64,000 bases of DNA from Cavia porcellus (GCF_034190915.1 NW_026947496.1:57360501-57424500); one strand, 5' to 3'; shown: positions 1-13,060, counted from the first letter of the stretch. The notes: a model not told the origin generated them from the letters alone. Made by a program: numbers and translations.

Positions 1-926
1 TCCTCCCTATTTCTCTACTTTCTGGCCTCACAGTCCTTCCATTATGTCATTCCTTTGGAATCAGCTGACTGGGTATTGCAACCATTAGTCAAAATAACTA
101 TCTCCTCTTTGTGGGTGTCAGGCAGTTGTCCCACACATGAGAAAGTGAATAAGACAAAGAATATATGCAGCACATGTCACCTAGTATATTGTCTGTCAGA
201 TGTGGTATTCTCTTCTTGTAGCCTGAAAAAAATCAAACATTTTTAATATCACTTAAAACACTAGAGAGAAAATTTGGAAGAATGTGAACTGAGTATGTAT
301 AATCAGCTAAAATTCCTTCTCATGGATACGATGAAATTAGTTACATTTTTTAAATGTGACAGAATTGTATTATAAAATTGTAGTAGTTTGCATATAGTGC
401 TTTTCTTGACCAATCAGATCAGAAGTTGGGGACACAGGAAGCAAAACTAATTTGCAAACCTTTATGGATGGTTCTTTAGTGAGCTCTTTTGTCCTTCATT
501 TCCTGCAATGGTAATCTCTACCCAACATAAAAGTAATACTTTGGCAAAAACCTCTGATTAACTCTACCTCCTGTCACATACTTTGTATTCTCAGCTTCTT
601 TGCCTCATATCTGGGACAGGAAATCTAGTGCATCATTTAATTTGAACTTCAAAATATCCCTGTGTGGTAAATAGGCCAGGTAAAGTTAGAACCATGATTT
701 AAAATGAGACACAGGCCCAGATAAATTAATTGTGCAAGGTCATGTAGCTATAGGGACTAATAGACAACATGTGAGCCTAGTATTTGGACTCTAGTTTCAG
801 TGTTTTTTTCATTTGTTTGTTTGTTTGATCACATTAATGGGAACTTCCAAGAGTTTTGAACCAGGCCATTATGTAATAAGTAGCTCTTAATTTGGGATGA
901 AATTGTATCTCTTTGGATCAATTATT
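1..926. other. Unassigned AT-rich sequence
   Basis: No long frame and no repeat that I recognise. A short run of (TTTG) units lies near 810-828. Nothing else is supported. Confidence 0.4.
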
Positions 927-946
927 CAAACTTGTTCTAAGCATAA

Positions 947-1079
947 ACCCAGGCATGATGATACACTTCTGTAATCCCAGCACTTGAGAGGCTGAGGCAG
1001 GAGGATCACTGCAAATTCAAGACCAGCCTGGGATACAGACCCAGCCTAAATTGCATAGAAAGACCCTGACTCAAAAAGA
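947..1079 (+). mobile_element. B1: B1-type SINE with 20-bp target-site duplication
   Basis: The body contains the 7SL/B1 signature of 'gtaatcccagcact', 'gaggctgaggcaggaggatc' and 'accagcctggg', followed by an A-rich tail. It is bounded by an exact 20-bp direct repeat, caaacttgttctaagcataa, at 927-946 and 1080-1099, which defines both ends. This is a non-coding Pol III-type retroposon mobilised by L1. The perfect duplication suggests a fairly young insertion. Confidence 0.9.
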
Positions 1080-2407
1080 CAAACTTGTTCTAAGCATAAC
1101 AGTGATTTATAACAATGGAATGAGAGAAAGTCCAGCCTTGAACCTAATATATTTATATGTAGAAAAAAGTGTTTGTATATAAGACTCATTAGTAGGACAA
1201 TGATACTACTAAAAGTAGTATTACGTGCAACTGATTACTCCTTGGAATTCCTAACACAGTGCCAAATATTTATTTAGAAAAAACATATTTTCAAAGGGAA
1301 ATCCAATTGAAACTTCAAAAATCTAGTATAGCTCTGTCTGTAAAACCAGCCACTTGAATAAAATGCTGAGGTATTTTATCTTAAATTTTTGAGCACGTTC
1401 ATGGGAAAACAAACATATCAAATTTTTTTTTGCATGTCTATAAGGTTGGAAATGAGTTCCTTTATACAGAAAACACTAAGACAATATTGTTCACTGACTT
1501 ACTGAAGTTGCATTTTATTGAGCAAAAACACTTTCCAGTTTCAGGGAGAAGCTGAAGTCAATAATTCATCTCTTTGTGGACAAAAGGGAAAAGCAACTTT
1601 CAGCACAGGTGCTGCTCCTGCTCTGGGTGGTAACTGATGGAGAAAGGAGACAGGGAGTGTTCCACAGGGGCACTGGTTAGCCAGTTCTGAATCTGGAGTT
1701 CATGGATAGTTGTGTTTCAGTGACAAACCCCACTGGGTCTACGAAGAACACAATTGTCCCCACACAACATCATGCATGTAACTGAGTCACATGAAAGCCT
1801 AATCCCTTGTTGATAACCCATGATTTATACGATCCATATGGATACGATCCATATGGCTAACATGATGATGTAGATATCACAAGTCCCAGAAGAATTGTGT
1901 AGCCCACTATTCTTTTACAGAATCAGAGTAAAATGTTCAAGCATGGCTGTTGGGATTTCACTTTCCAAATCTCGTGGACATATGACTACCGTAGAGTATT
2001 GGATAACCTTCATTAGCCATAAACTTCAAACGGAAGGTATAAAGATAGCACCTAGTCCTTTTATGTGTCCTAAAATATCTCATTATATTTATCCTAAGTG
2101 ACATCCCAGAAAAAAATTGAAATGAAAAACTATATGAACAATATTAAATCATTGAGAGAACTGATAATTATTAGTTAAAATAAACTAAATGTCAGGAGCA
2201 AGATATAGCCCCAGAAGAGAAAACATATAGATTCTTGTACTGAGGCCAAGGAGATATTTGCTTATTAAGTGTTAGACTTTTAACCAGAAAATAGAGCTTC
2301 ATTCCCAAAAGTTGACTCTTCCTTACCCTTTGGTATGTTGAACACCTACCTCCATTGTACTTTCTTCTTTCTTAACCATTGATTCTCAAAACAAATTTAT
2401 GGAGATG

Positions 2408-2408
<1 letters not shown>

Positions 2409-2442
<34 letters not shown>
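2409..2442. repeat. (CTAT)n microsatellite
   Basis: About 8.5 uninterrupted tetranucleotide units. Confidence 0.95.
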
Positions 2443-2827
2443 ATAACAAAGTTCATTAGTTTTATGATTTTGGACAAGTTGGTCATGCACATGTTTGTGT
2501 GGGATAAATGATCATGGTCATATTTGTTATCAGATGCAGAATTTGCAAACAAAAACAAAATTTGCTAAATGGACTTCTGTTTGCAAAACAAGATTTTGAA
2601 AACCAAAGCATTCATGAAGTGAGGTATTACTGTATATACAGGTACCTCTATATATTATAGGATGTATACACTATAATATATATTTATATAAATTATATAT
2701 GTAAATATGTGAAAGGATTTTAAGAGAAAGAATCAGCTTCTATAATAAATGTCATTAGGTCTCACTTTTCTATGGATATTTCAAGCCTATAATGCTCTTT
2801 GAAATTTTTTCATTGTCTCTCATTTTG

Positions 2828-2885
2828 TAAGTATTACTATAAATCAGATGCACATTAAGTAGCATCAGATTTATAGTAACACTTA
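2828..2885. repeat. 24-bp inverted repeat with 10-bp loop
   Basis: Arms 2828-2851 and 2862-2885 are reverse complements at 22 of 24 positions, with a loop at 2852-2861. It would fold into a strong hairpin. It may be the core of a small palindromic DNA transposon, but no target-site duplication is evident. Confidence 0.7.
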
Positions 2886-4316
2886 GAGAGATAAATCAGA
2901 ATACATTGCATCCTAAATGCTATAGTTTTATAAGCAAGGTAAGTATTACTGTTTTAGAAAAAAATTTTCCTTTTATTCAGAAAAGATAATGGTTGTCAGT
3001 TACTTGGAGTATATTTTCTAATTATCAGATAACACTTAAGACTTACGTTAGGTTTCGAACAATAGAAGTACAGATTTCTCGTGGTTGAGACTAATGATTA
3101 GAGAAAGTATTGAAATGCCAACTCTTGATGATAGACATTTCTGGGTGTCCGATTCTACTGATTATGCTTTTCTTAGATTTGGTGCTATCTTTTCCTAGAG
3201 ATGACATTTTATAGGCCACAGGGTTTACTCTAAAATGAATTGATTGTTTTACTTGCAGATGCTAAAAGGAAGAAAATTATCCCATTCCCAAACAAAGAAT
3301 AATCTATTAAATAGCAATATTAATTTACAGACATACTCTCCATTGCTGTAATTAGAGGTGACAATTATCCCCTTAGAAATGAAATTCTTCAATCCCGCAG
3401 TTACCTATTGGTTTCTGACCTAGATCCCCAATCTCCCAAATGAGTGTACAGCAGAGGTTAAATCAAAAGAGACAAATTGTATGATTTTTAGGACTCTGGA
3501 ATGGTCAAAATCCTTTAATTAAGCTCGAGACTTTGAGGGCTAAGACAAAAGCTTCTCTGGGTCAGTCCACTTATATTAGGACCAAGGATAGAAGGTGGAG
3601 AGACTAAGGAAAGCACAGGCAATGAGCAGGACCTTGGGAATCACTTCAAGGATGTCTCCAAGTCATGAATCAAGTCAATTTAGTAGCACTATCTTATCGT
3701 GAAGACATGGTAGATGTAAGACTGTAGGAATGATTCCTGCAGCTGCAGTCTCTATCTTGTTAATTGGGGTTGGAGCCAAGTGTCCGCAGCTGTGGCCTAA
3801 TCTTGCCCTTTGAGGTATCTCTGGCCTCACAGGCCACTACAGGCCTCAGCCAGGACCAGTGATTCATAGAGGTTCACTTACTAAGGTTCATAGAGGTTCA
3901 CTTGCCAGGCAAGGGGCCAGGCCTAGGACAGACTCACAGATAAACATAGAAAGCCAATTAGTAAAATTCAAATCCTGCTCAGAGCTGCTTCATAGTGATC
4001 TCCAACAGTTACCAGTGTCTTTGAAGGATAATATTTATTGCAGATTTAAAAAGTGCAACAGTACCTAATTGGAGCTGTGAATTAAAAAATAAGAACTTAT
4101 CATGTTTTGAAGTTAAATGCTTAAGAATAAAACTTTATGTAGGAGGTCAAAGCCAAGTTCAAGCTTAGTCAAAATACAAACATTTTTCTCTCTGACAAGT
4201 TTGAAAACAAGGAGGCAAGCTATAGGGCTATTTTTTAAAAAGTGTCTTGTTCCTGTATAGAGAACCAATTAGACAGGTTTTGTGATTTTACTATATTCTA
4301 TAAAATAATTCATTTA

Positions 4317-4434
4317 TTATTTTTTAATGGTTGTTTTTTTGGGGTTTTTGTTTGTTTTTTGGTACCAGGGATTGAACTCATGACCTCCCACTTGCAAGGC
4401 AGGCACTTACGCTGCTGAGCTAAATCCCCAGCCC
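4317..4434 (-). mobile_element. ID: ID-like tRNA-derived SINE
   Basis: Read on the minus strand, 'gggctggggatttagctcagc' is the tRNA-like A-box region. It is followed by 'tgcctgcctTGCAAG' and 'tgagttcaatccctggtacc', the B-box end, and an A-rich tail (T-rich on plus). The flanks taaaataattcattta (4301-4316) and taaaatagtttatttt (4435-4450) agree at 13 of 16 positions and are a plausible old target-site duplication. Confidence 0.8.
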
Positions 4435-4450
4435 TAAAATAGTTTATTTT

Positions 4451-6600
4451 TATTTGATATACATTTTGAAACTAGTAATCAAGGAATTCAAATAGTACAA
4501 AGATTTGAACCATATGATTTCAAACTTCAAATTATTTTCTTAACATTCAAGCCTATTGACAGATCCCTGAGTTCAAATTGGAAGAGTAATAAATATTTGA
4601 TCATCAAATCAGTACACTTCTTCCTAGAGCTGATAAAAAAAGAAATAACAATTATTAAACTCCCAAAACACACTAAACTGGGTAAGTTTGGCTTTTTGTA
4701 AGGCATACTGACACTTACTAGTAAGTAAATAGCTGCCTGGCCATTTTGTATTAGAAAATAAAATATTTTAGTGTGATTCATGTAGGTCCAATGTGTTGTG
4801 CTTTTTAAATATATTCCCAACTAAATGCTCTCTGTTGCTTGAAGTATGCTGGATTCATTTCATCTTAATGTCCTCATAGGTTCTAGTAATCTGTGACCAT
4901 TCAAATTCTAGGAGTAGCACCTGTGCTTTGCCAGTTGCTTATCTCATAGTATTTCCCCAGCAGACCTAATTCTGTATTGAACTGATATGCATGGTTTGTC
5001 AAAATTTTAGGTCACATTTTATTTTGTATCTGGCCTATTCAGTCATTGGGCAGGCTTCCCAGCACCGCTGCTTCCTCTTCCTTCCATCCCTCCTTCTCTT
5101 TTCCTTCCTTCTTTTTCAATTTAAATACAAGAAATATCTTTTAGATGTGCTCTTTTACTTTTATAATCTATATTATAAATGTAACTTTGCTTTCATATTC
5201 AATATTTCTGGTGGTATTTTGTTCAGTGATAAAGCTCTTGCAACACGATTTACCCCGACAGACTTCTGAGTCAGGACACCACTATTGGTGTGAGATATTG
5301 GTCTGGAAATGGGATGCTTGTAGTCTTCTCCTCCAACCCCAGACACAGACTATTTGATTTACTACTTTTCAATAATACAATATTTTTCAATTTTATTTTG
5401 TTAAATAAAAATAAAGATAATCAAAATGCCCAACTGTAAGTATATTTGCAAAAGATACATGAGGAATATTTTTAAAAAGTTTTGAAGGTCACCTAGACTT
5501 CAACTTGATGCAGTGCAAGAATTTGAGGTCCATGGCTAGCAATCAAGCCCCACCCTATATACTTCTACCCGCTCCAGACCTGATGTTACACCCCTGCTTT
5601 TTCCTTTGAACATATGATTTCTTGTCCTTCCTTAATCTCCCTTTAGATCTTCCCCAGGAATTCTTTCTGCCCAAAATGCTCTTGCAGTGACTAATGTGGC
5701 TAACACTTTTATCTTTCTATAGTTTGTTCCCATTCTCTACCCTGAGCATCTGCTTAGTACTAAAATCTGCTCCCACTCCAACCATACACTAATGCTCTCT
5801 TGTACCCTTTTTCTATTCTCTATTGTATTTATTATCTTATAGGCCAGGGATTTAATTATTATAATTATCATGTATTTTTAAAATGCATATACTGAAGTGT
5901 AATGTCAAACAGGATAGGAATATTTGTCTTTAGGGGTTCCTGATAGAATTCAGTCACTTCAGGACAGTGCCTCAGATGCTGTAGGAGCTCAATAAATATA
6001 TTAGAGAGCAAATCATTTTATATGATGTGGTGGATCCTTTAGATTTGTCTATATTGAGAAGAAGTTCCACAAAAGGTCATAAAACTATTCTTAATTATCC
6101 TCAGAAGGTAGGTTGTAAAGAATAAACTTAAACAAAGGAGGCAAAATAATTACTGAAGACTGCAGATTTGTCATTGGAACTATGATATGATAGCTCATTT
6201 ACATTGTTAGTCACAAACCACGAGGCACTTCAGAACGACTAATTTATTCATTCAAAAAATACTGTTAGAGAAATGTACTTATTGAAGTAAACACATGTTA
6301 ATGTTTGGACACTAGTGTATTTGTAGAGCATAAAAACTTTTCAGAGCAATAGCAGATTGATTATGAAAAAGTTGCTATTATACATATCTGAAGTAGTAGG
6401 TACATCTCATAGACTAGTGAGAGCATTCCAGCCAGAATAGAAAAGAATCTTTTTTATATTATGATATTTTGTCCAAAATATGAATACAGTTAAAAGTGAA
6501 TATAATTTTTTTGTGAACCTTGCTTTTTTGTATTATATTCTAGTTTATATTGAAATAAGATTTCTGAAAGTATATAAACTTTTACCTTGAAAATAAGTTA
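4451..6600. other. Unassigned sequence
   Basis: AT-rich DNA with only short chance frames. No repeat family or exon is recognised. Confidence 0.4.
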
Positions 6601-6605
6601 ATTTT

Positions 6606-6680
6606 GGGCTGGGGATATAGCTCAGCAGTGCAAGTACCTGCCATTTAAGAAAGAGTGAGGTTGTGAATTCGATGCGCTAA
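6606..6680 (+). mobile_element. ID: Degenerate ID-like SINE
   Basis: It begins with 'gggctggggatatagctcag' and keeps the tRNA-like promoter half. The 3' half is diverged ('gaattcgatg'). No clear target-site duplication is seen. Confidence 0.7.
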
Positions 6681-7435
6681 TCTTATAAGCTAATATCTTT
6701 TAAAACAAAATTATTTTCAGCATAAATACACAATCCATAAACATTTACCTAGAGATACCACTTTGTCAGGCATTATATTTGCTGATTGAGTAAACAATGC
6801 TCTTACATTTAATTTATGGAGGAGAAAATTGGTCTTCTTTAAGAAATGGAGAGAGTTACTAAATGCATGCTATGAAGGGATACTCTACTAAAATTTAAAA
6901 GATTAAGAAAATAAACACAAGCATCTGTGACACCATTTTTTCCCCAAACTCACCCTCCATTTGCATTATACAATACATATAAGTCATTTACTCCCCCAAA
7001 GTGGATCACAGAGATATGTGTAGAATATAAAAGAACATCTGTTAGTAGGCTTGTCCTGGAAAAAATGGGAAGGACAAAAGCTTACTTCTTTCAGAATTAA
7101 TTTGATAAGGAGAGCTCTTTCTGAAACCTCACATGGCTCAACACAGAAGAAAACAGAATTGCAAAGTGTAGAGGGAATTCCCAGTGTAAATTAATAGGTT
7201 GACGGTAATAAGATGCGGTGCTAATTCCTTCTTTACTAATTGCTAATATAATCATAATACAGCACGACAATTTGAGAACACATGCAAGTACACAAAAGAA
7301 CGAGGACAGTTTATTTATTATTAATTACATCAGCGTGAGAGACGGTAGTAATCAGGAGGATGAGGAAAATTCTTTTGTGTTCTTTTCATGGTTGCTCTCC
7401 TGAGGGAATTGTTCTATTTTCAAAAATGAGTTCTT

Positions 7436-7466
<31 letters not shown>

Positions 7467-8890
7467 CCACAGGCTGTACTTTGAAATCAGGTGCAATTAT
7501 CCTATTAGCAATTGAAATCTTTTGCAAATTAGGAGAGGCTTTATTTAAGTTTCTTAGGTCTAAGATAATTAGATTGACAGTTTGCTGGTAACTGGATTGC
7601 ATTTACTGAGATGGTCAGTTCTCCACATCTATAAACATAATCTCCAGTTGAGCACCATTAGGGAATACCTACTGAAAATTCTGGGTTTAGGATTATTTTT
7701 GTGAATTTAAGAAATGTGTAAATAGAATCTAAAAATTGCTCCACTATGGTGATTGGAATTAAGTTGGTTCTGTTGATAGAAATATCATTTTCATAAACAA
7801 TTTTTTATTTTTGACTATACTTATCTCAAATAAAATAGGTTGTTAATAAATGCCATTTGAAGATTATGGCAGGCAATAACTAGAGGGAATAGGAACATTA
7901 TGTTTCTTGCATATTGGATTGTTATTTATTCATAATTTGTTCAATGCCCCACTTTTCAACTAATTATAAAAAAGAAAGAATCCTTAAAATGTCATATTAA
8001 AATATCACACATTAGAATCTTGCATTACCTTTTAGAAGACTGCATATTTTGAGAAAAGATGCTTACTGGTGGAGAAATGTTAATTTAAATAAAGTGTCTC
8101 TAGATATTAGTGATAAACAATGCATGTATATGGATGCTATCTTTCAAATAAAATCTCATGGGACAATTTCTGTTGTATTAATAATGAGCATCCTGCTTGC
8201 AGATTAAAATTAAACTTTCTAGTGGTGCTTTACAAGTTGGAGTAAAGACACTTCAAGCTGTCTGTCCTGCTAAAAGCAGCTGACTACAAGACTATTATTT
8301 GAATGTTTGTCTTCTCCTAACTTGAAAGTATTAGAGAGGTAGCCAAGAAGGGAGAGATTAGGCCAGTAATATTTTAAACTTGTCTAGATTCTTGTATTCG
8401 ACTGTGACATAAGGCCTACATTTGGTCCTAAATAACACACAAAGACTTTGAGATTCTGACTAATAGATCACTACTTAGACCCCAGACCGACTGCTCTGTA
8501 GTGCCCATAAAAGGCAGATCCAAATATATACCGTTAGTAAAACAAAAATATAAGTATTTTCCATAAGGTTTACACAACACTAAGTCCCTTAATATTCAAA
8601 ATTTACACAGCATAATCTAATACAATATAACATATGAAAAAATTTAACTGATTTGTGAAAATAAAATAAATAAGACTAGCAACATGCTACACATGTTGGA
8701 ATTATCTGTTACAGACTTTAAAGTTCCAATAGTCATGGGCTAATACTTTCAAAACAAATGGAATGAAAATTTTGGAAGAGAAATAGACAATACAAAGAAC
8801 TTAATTAAAATTTTAGAACTGGAAAATATAATAGAAAATAGGATCCCCAAAAGAATATAATTGACAGAATAGAATCACTGAAATTTGAAA
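6681..8890. other. Unassigned sequence
   Basis: No gene or recognised repeat. A poly(A)/GAAAA tract lies at 7436-7467. Confidence 0.4.
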
Positions 8891-8896
8891 TAAATC

Positions 8897-9062
8897 TGAG
8901 GCAGGGGGTGGTGGTGCACACCTATAATCCCAGGACTCAGGAGGCTGAAGCAAGAGGATCATAGTAAATTTGAGGCCAGTCTGGGCTACGTAGTGAGTAA
9001 AAGGCCAGCAATGAACTGCACAGTGAGACTGTGTCTCAAAAAAATCAAAAACAAAAACAAAA
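8897..9062 (+). mobile_element. B1: B1-type SINE
   Basis: It contains 'cctataatcccaggact', 'aggaggctgaagcaagaggatc', 'gaggccagtctgggctac' and 'gtgagactgtgtctc', followed by an A-rich tail. The internal spacing suggests the extra B1 segment seen in rodent B1 elements. A target-site duplication is not clear. Confidence 0.85.
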
Positions 9063-9149
9063 GACCAGAATAAATAAAGAAAAAGGAAATTTTAAAAAAA
9101 ATCAATAAAAATGATTCAAACTGTACAATAGAAAAGAAAAAAATAAAGT

Positions 9150-9450
9150 TTTTTAAAAATGTTAAACCTCAGGGGGGACCTGTGGTTTAACATTTCAATA
9201 TCAAAGAGTCTAAAGTACATGTCTTCGAGTTGAAGAATGCAGGCAGCCTCTACACCAGGAAATGTCAAGAAATGGATTCTCAACTAGACTATCCAAAGAA
9301 AATACAGCCCTAGTGAAACTTTTATTTTAGCCCAAGAAGATTGAATTTACACTTTTGACTTCTCAGACTGATAGACAATAAAATTTGTGTTGTTTTAAGC
9401 CGAGAAGTTTGTGGTAATTTGTTGTAGCAGCTGTCTGAAACTAATCAGTT
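9150..9450 (+). mobile_element. Old LTR-like remnant (possibly MLT1/MaLR type)
   Basis: The 3' part has the layout I associate with old mammalian MaLR-class LTRs: a polyadenylation signal (aataaa), then 'ttgtgttgttttaagcc', 'gtttgtggtaatttgtt' and an end like 'gaaactaatcag'. No internal retroviral region adjoins it. The class is an inference from memory of the motif order. Confidence 0.45.
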
Positions 9451-9452
9451 AC

Positions 9453-9454
<2 letters not shown>

Positions 9455-9495
<41 letters not shown>
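9455..9495. repeat. (TA)n microsatellite
   Basis: A 41-bp uninterrupted TA run directly after the LTR-like remnant. Confidence 0.97.
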
Positions 9496-9498
<3 letters not shown>

Positions 9499-9734
9499 TT
9501 TTTGCAGATGACAAAATCATATTGATAGAGTATAAGGTGTGATTAAAATCTATTATGTGTTTAAACTAAGAAATTTACCACAGTGCATATTACCATTAAC
9601 CCCTCTCAAAAGAGTCCACCTTACCATTAACCCCCCTCAAAATATTCTATCTTACTTCAAACATACTTTATCTCATCATTCTTTCTGCTTTCTAAAAACA
9701 GTTCTGACAGTTCCTTTTCATGAGTGTTTTTCAA

Positions 9735-10060
9735 TTTGCTGCCCTGATTGCCTTGATGTCTTGAATTGATCCAAAATGTTTAACTTTCATGGTCACTTTA
9801 ACTTCAGGAAAAGCCAGAAATCTCACTGTATCTGGTGAATGAAGGGGCTGCAAACACCCCAAAATATTTTTATGAGCCTGCCTTTCCATTGGTTGGCACT
9901 CAGCAGCGACCTTCACTTTATTTTAGATCACATTTTATGAAGACATAAAGACTTCCAGAACTGCTTCAGAATGCAGCAAGTTGCTGTGATAAGTTTGCTC
10001 AAACAGGAGTATCTTCATGGGAAATAGAAGTTGTGTGTCTTTTACTATCATGAATTTTTA
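9735..10060 (+). mobile_element. Ancient dispersed repeat, copy 1 (mariner-like?)
   Basis: It is visibly homologous to 57520-57835. Shared phrases include 'tgctgccctg', 'tgatgtc(t/c)tgaa(t/c)tga', 'atatttttatga' and 'gtgtcttttact'. Both copies can be read as a decayed peptide containing CFR..Q and a later EY.(E/H)G segment, which reminds me of the C-terminus of mariner-type transposases. The family assignment is tentative. Confidence 0.4.
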
Positions 10061-10224
10061 AAATTTTAAACATTCACTGTATTTTTCTATCACCTGTTGT
10101 AGAGACAGCTTTTGCTAATTGTTTGGACTAGAGCCAGTGTGTGACCATAAGGAAGTAACACCAGGGAGTTTTCTTGAACTGCTTGGAGTATTCTATTTCT
10201 GTAATGTGGTAGTGAACACTAAAA

Positions 10225-10690
10225 TCATAATCTTTTGACAGTCACATTGGTTTGCGTATGGTCTCTGTGTGTTCCCCAAGCGTTTATGCGTTTAAAATTT
10301 ACTCCCCAGTGGGTCAGTGTTGGGAAGTGACAGAAACTTTGCAAGGTTGAACTTAATGCCAGCTGATCAGGTTTGTTTTCTGCCTTCTTGTGTTGCCACG
10401 TGATTCCTCTCAGACATGTTCCAACCGTGGTGCTATCTGCCTCCAGGGCCTCACCATAGGCCAAAGAAGTGGAATCACCCAATTTTGGACTTTCCGCCTT
10501 CAAAACTTGAGCTAAATAGACTTCACAGAATATCCACCCTAAGAATTTTGTTATAGCCATGGAAAATGGTAGAACAAACATCCTGAAATATGAGCATAAA
10601 TGACTTGGGGGTAATATCAATATGAAGAATTCAGAACAGGGAGCCCAGTAGAAACCAAACCTTTGAAGACATAAAGGCTGTGCCAACTAT
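10225..10690 (+). mobile_element. Possible LTR-like remnant
   Basis: Phrases such as 'taaaatttactccccagtg', 'ggactttccgccttcaaaac' and 'aattttgttatagcca' occur in the order seen in some old mammalian LTR-type repeats. An antisense frame of 153 codons crosses it but resembles no protein. Low confidence. Confidence 0.3.
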
Positions 10691-13060
10691 TAATCCTGAT
10701 GTATCAATTTCACGTGATAAGGATTACATAGCAGATTAGTAAAGTAAATTCCTAATTGTGCCTGGGTGGGTCATGGGGGCATGACTTTGAGAAATATATA
10801 TAGTCCCTTACCCAATTCTCCTTAACACTGTTCCCTTGATCTGGCATCCAACCAGATTGCTTGAGAATTAAGCAGCTTTGTGATACCGCACCCTTCTGCT
10901 GTGATGTTCCTGCCTTGAAGCCAGTAGACTGTGAACCAAGTTCCTTCAAAGTGTCAGTTAAATTAAAGGTTTCCTCCTATAAAAACAAAAACTATAGAAC
11001 AACTCATGCCCAACGAAAGTCATGCTACCACCTGTTTCATTTGGTTTCAGTCTGTATGCTGCCAAAGTAGTCATTTAAGTAGTATTGTTTTCATTACTGT
11101 ATATGCGCAAAAGATTATTAGCCTTGTGAGCAGAGGAAATGTTTATATATAATTGTCTTTCCTAAATTTATTTTCATCAAATACTTGAAGTTTTGCAGAA
11201 TATTACTCACAGATTTTACTTGATGAGCTTAATATGTGAGTGGCCACTGGTTCTCAATTATTTTGTTTTCAAGACATACCCAAGAGTATTGGTGACAAAC
11301 TTGAAGGGGTCTGAACTGTTTTTGCACAACATGGTTTTTGACCTTTTAATTCCATCTGTTTATCTGAGCAAAACTCTTTGTAAATCCTATAATCACTGCT
11401 TTCATGCTCCTGATCCAGTGTTCTCTTTAGTTCAGTAAGTAGGTGATGAAATTCATGCCTGGTGTGAATATTGACCATTTGGTGTTATACTATTGCACTC
11501 TCCATAATGTCCCACATTTTAATCAACTAAACATTCCACGTAACAGATGTCCCACTAACTTTGCAGTTGGGGAGAATAAAGCTGGAGCATAACTGAAAAT
11601 GTCACACCAGTGAAGAGGCTGGTGCTCCATGGCATTACAATGCAAAACTCTAGGGTACTTATTTAAGAAATATAGTTAAACACCCTTAAATGTAAGTGGA
11701 ATAGTATTCATAAAGAGAATTTTATAAATCTTAATTCTCCTATATCTCCACCATTTTGGTGCTATAGAAACTGAAGGGTTGTCAGAAGTAATTTTACAGG
11801 TATATGATCTTTTATCATATTACTGTGGAGGGAAGTAGAAATTAGTTTTAAAAGTAAAATTACAGGTGAAGTACAGACTCTTACTCTAGATTCATTTGAC
11901 AAGACTTAAATACAAACAGCCAATAGTGTCTAATTGTAAGAGAATATATATCGTGTATTTTAGCATTAATAATACAAAGCTGTCTTCAATACTGTAGGTA
12001 AGATAGAAGAGGTTTATAAAAATAAGCTTAGATTTTCTTACTATAACAGATATTACCTGGAACATGTTACAGTGCTTTTCTATTTTCCACACTCTTTCTC
12101 TAACTCAGGATAACTTCCTTGAGGGAGAAATTGTGTTTTGCAAAGCATAGCACAGGTAGTAAGTGTTTATAAACCTTCCAGAAACCTGCTGCCTGTCTGT
12201 TACCTCACCTTCCCTGGCCCGGAAACCTTTCCAGTGCCGCTTTTCCTGTGTATCTATCTTTCAGTCTCTATCGAATGTTCCCTTGTTAAGGGGGGTTTAA
12301 TACATTTTCTATGAACTCAGTGCTTGTTTCCCTGCCCAGCTCCCTTAGTCTCTTACGCTGCTTAATTTTTTTATGTAAAAAAAAAAAAAAAACAACTTTG
12401 ATTTTTTCTTAAACAAGCAGATTAAGAAAAATCTGAAAACTTATAATGAATTTTTGAATGTACAAGTGTAATTTTTATTTTGCAAGTAATATACATTTTT
12501 TATGAAAAGATAGAAATTTATGGATAAATGAAAATATATCAAGCAACAATGAGCACACTTACTGTGTTAAATTTAACATTTTCCAGGGATTTCTTTATAA
12601 ATGTTAACTGATTTTTTGTTTTTGTTTGTGAAGTTTACTATATGAATAAAACATATATCATTAAGTTTTGATGTAAATTACAGTGGAAGGGTATACTATT
12701 AATTATTAGGAAGTAGAAAAATTTGAAAAGACTATGTAATATAAAGAAAGAATTAGAAATGTATTAATTCTGTCAATGTAAAGTCATGTTTATAAAAAAG
12801 TAAAAATAACATTGCATTATTCCTTTATCTTTTAATTAACAACTAAACTTCTATGTATTCATTATATGCATATTGTTTTAAAATCTGCAGGCATGTGGAA
12901 TAACTAAGTAATTATGTTTGTTACCTTACATATTTATCTTTTTTGTTTTTTGAGTTGAGAACATTTATATCAAAAATTTCAATAATGTGTCGTTGTTGAG
13001 AGAACTAGACTTTAATTATTATTTAATTAATATTGCTGTTTATGTATATATTTTATAGTT
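10691..13060. other. Unassigned sequence
   Basis: AT-rich, with only short frames. A poly(A) tract lies near 12378-12392. Around 10790-10970 there may be another diverged LTR end, but I cannot support it. Confidence 0.4.

Larger units (their letters stand above)
1100..4300. other. Unassigned sequence
   Basis: AT-rich DNA with no coding signal. It holds a (CTAT)n run at 2409-2442, an inverted repeat at 2828-2885, a small duplicated palindrome near 1828-1856 and a duplicated 'ggttcatagaggttcactt'-type phrase near 3859-3905. No conserved gene or known repeat is recognised in the rest. Confidence 0.4.

Noticed and set aside
4317..4434. tRNA-like sequence with A and B boxes
   Set aside because: It is an ID-like SINE with an A-tail. 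The cloverleaf 3' half is not preserved, so it is not a tRNA gene. The same holds for the other ID copies.
10225..10686. 153-codon open frame on the minus strand
   Set aside because: No family motif. It overlaps LTR-like text on the opposite strand, and its composition looks like chance.
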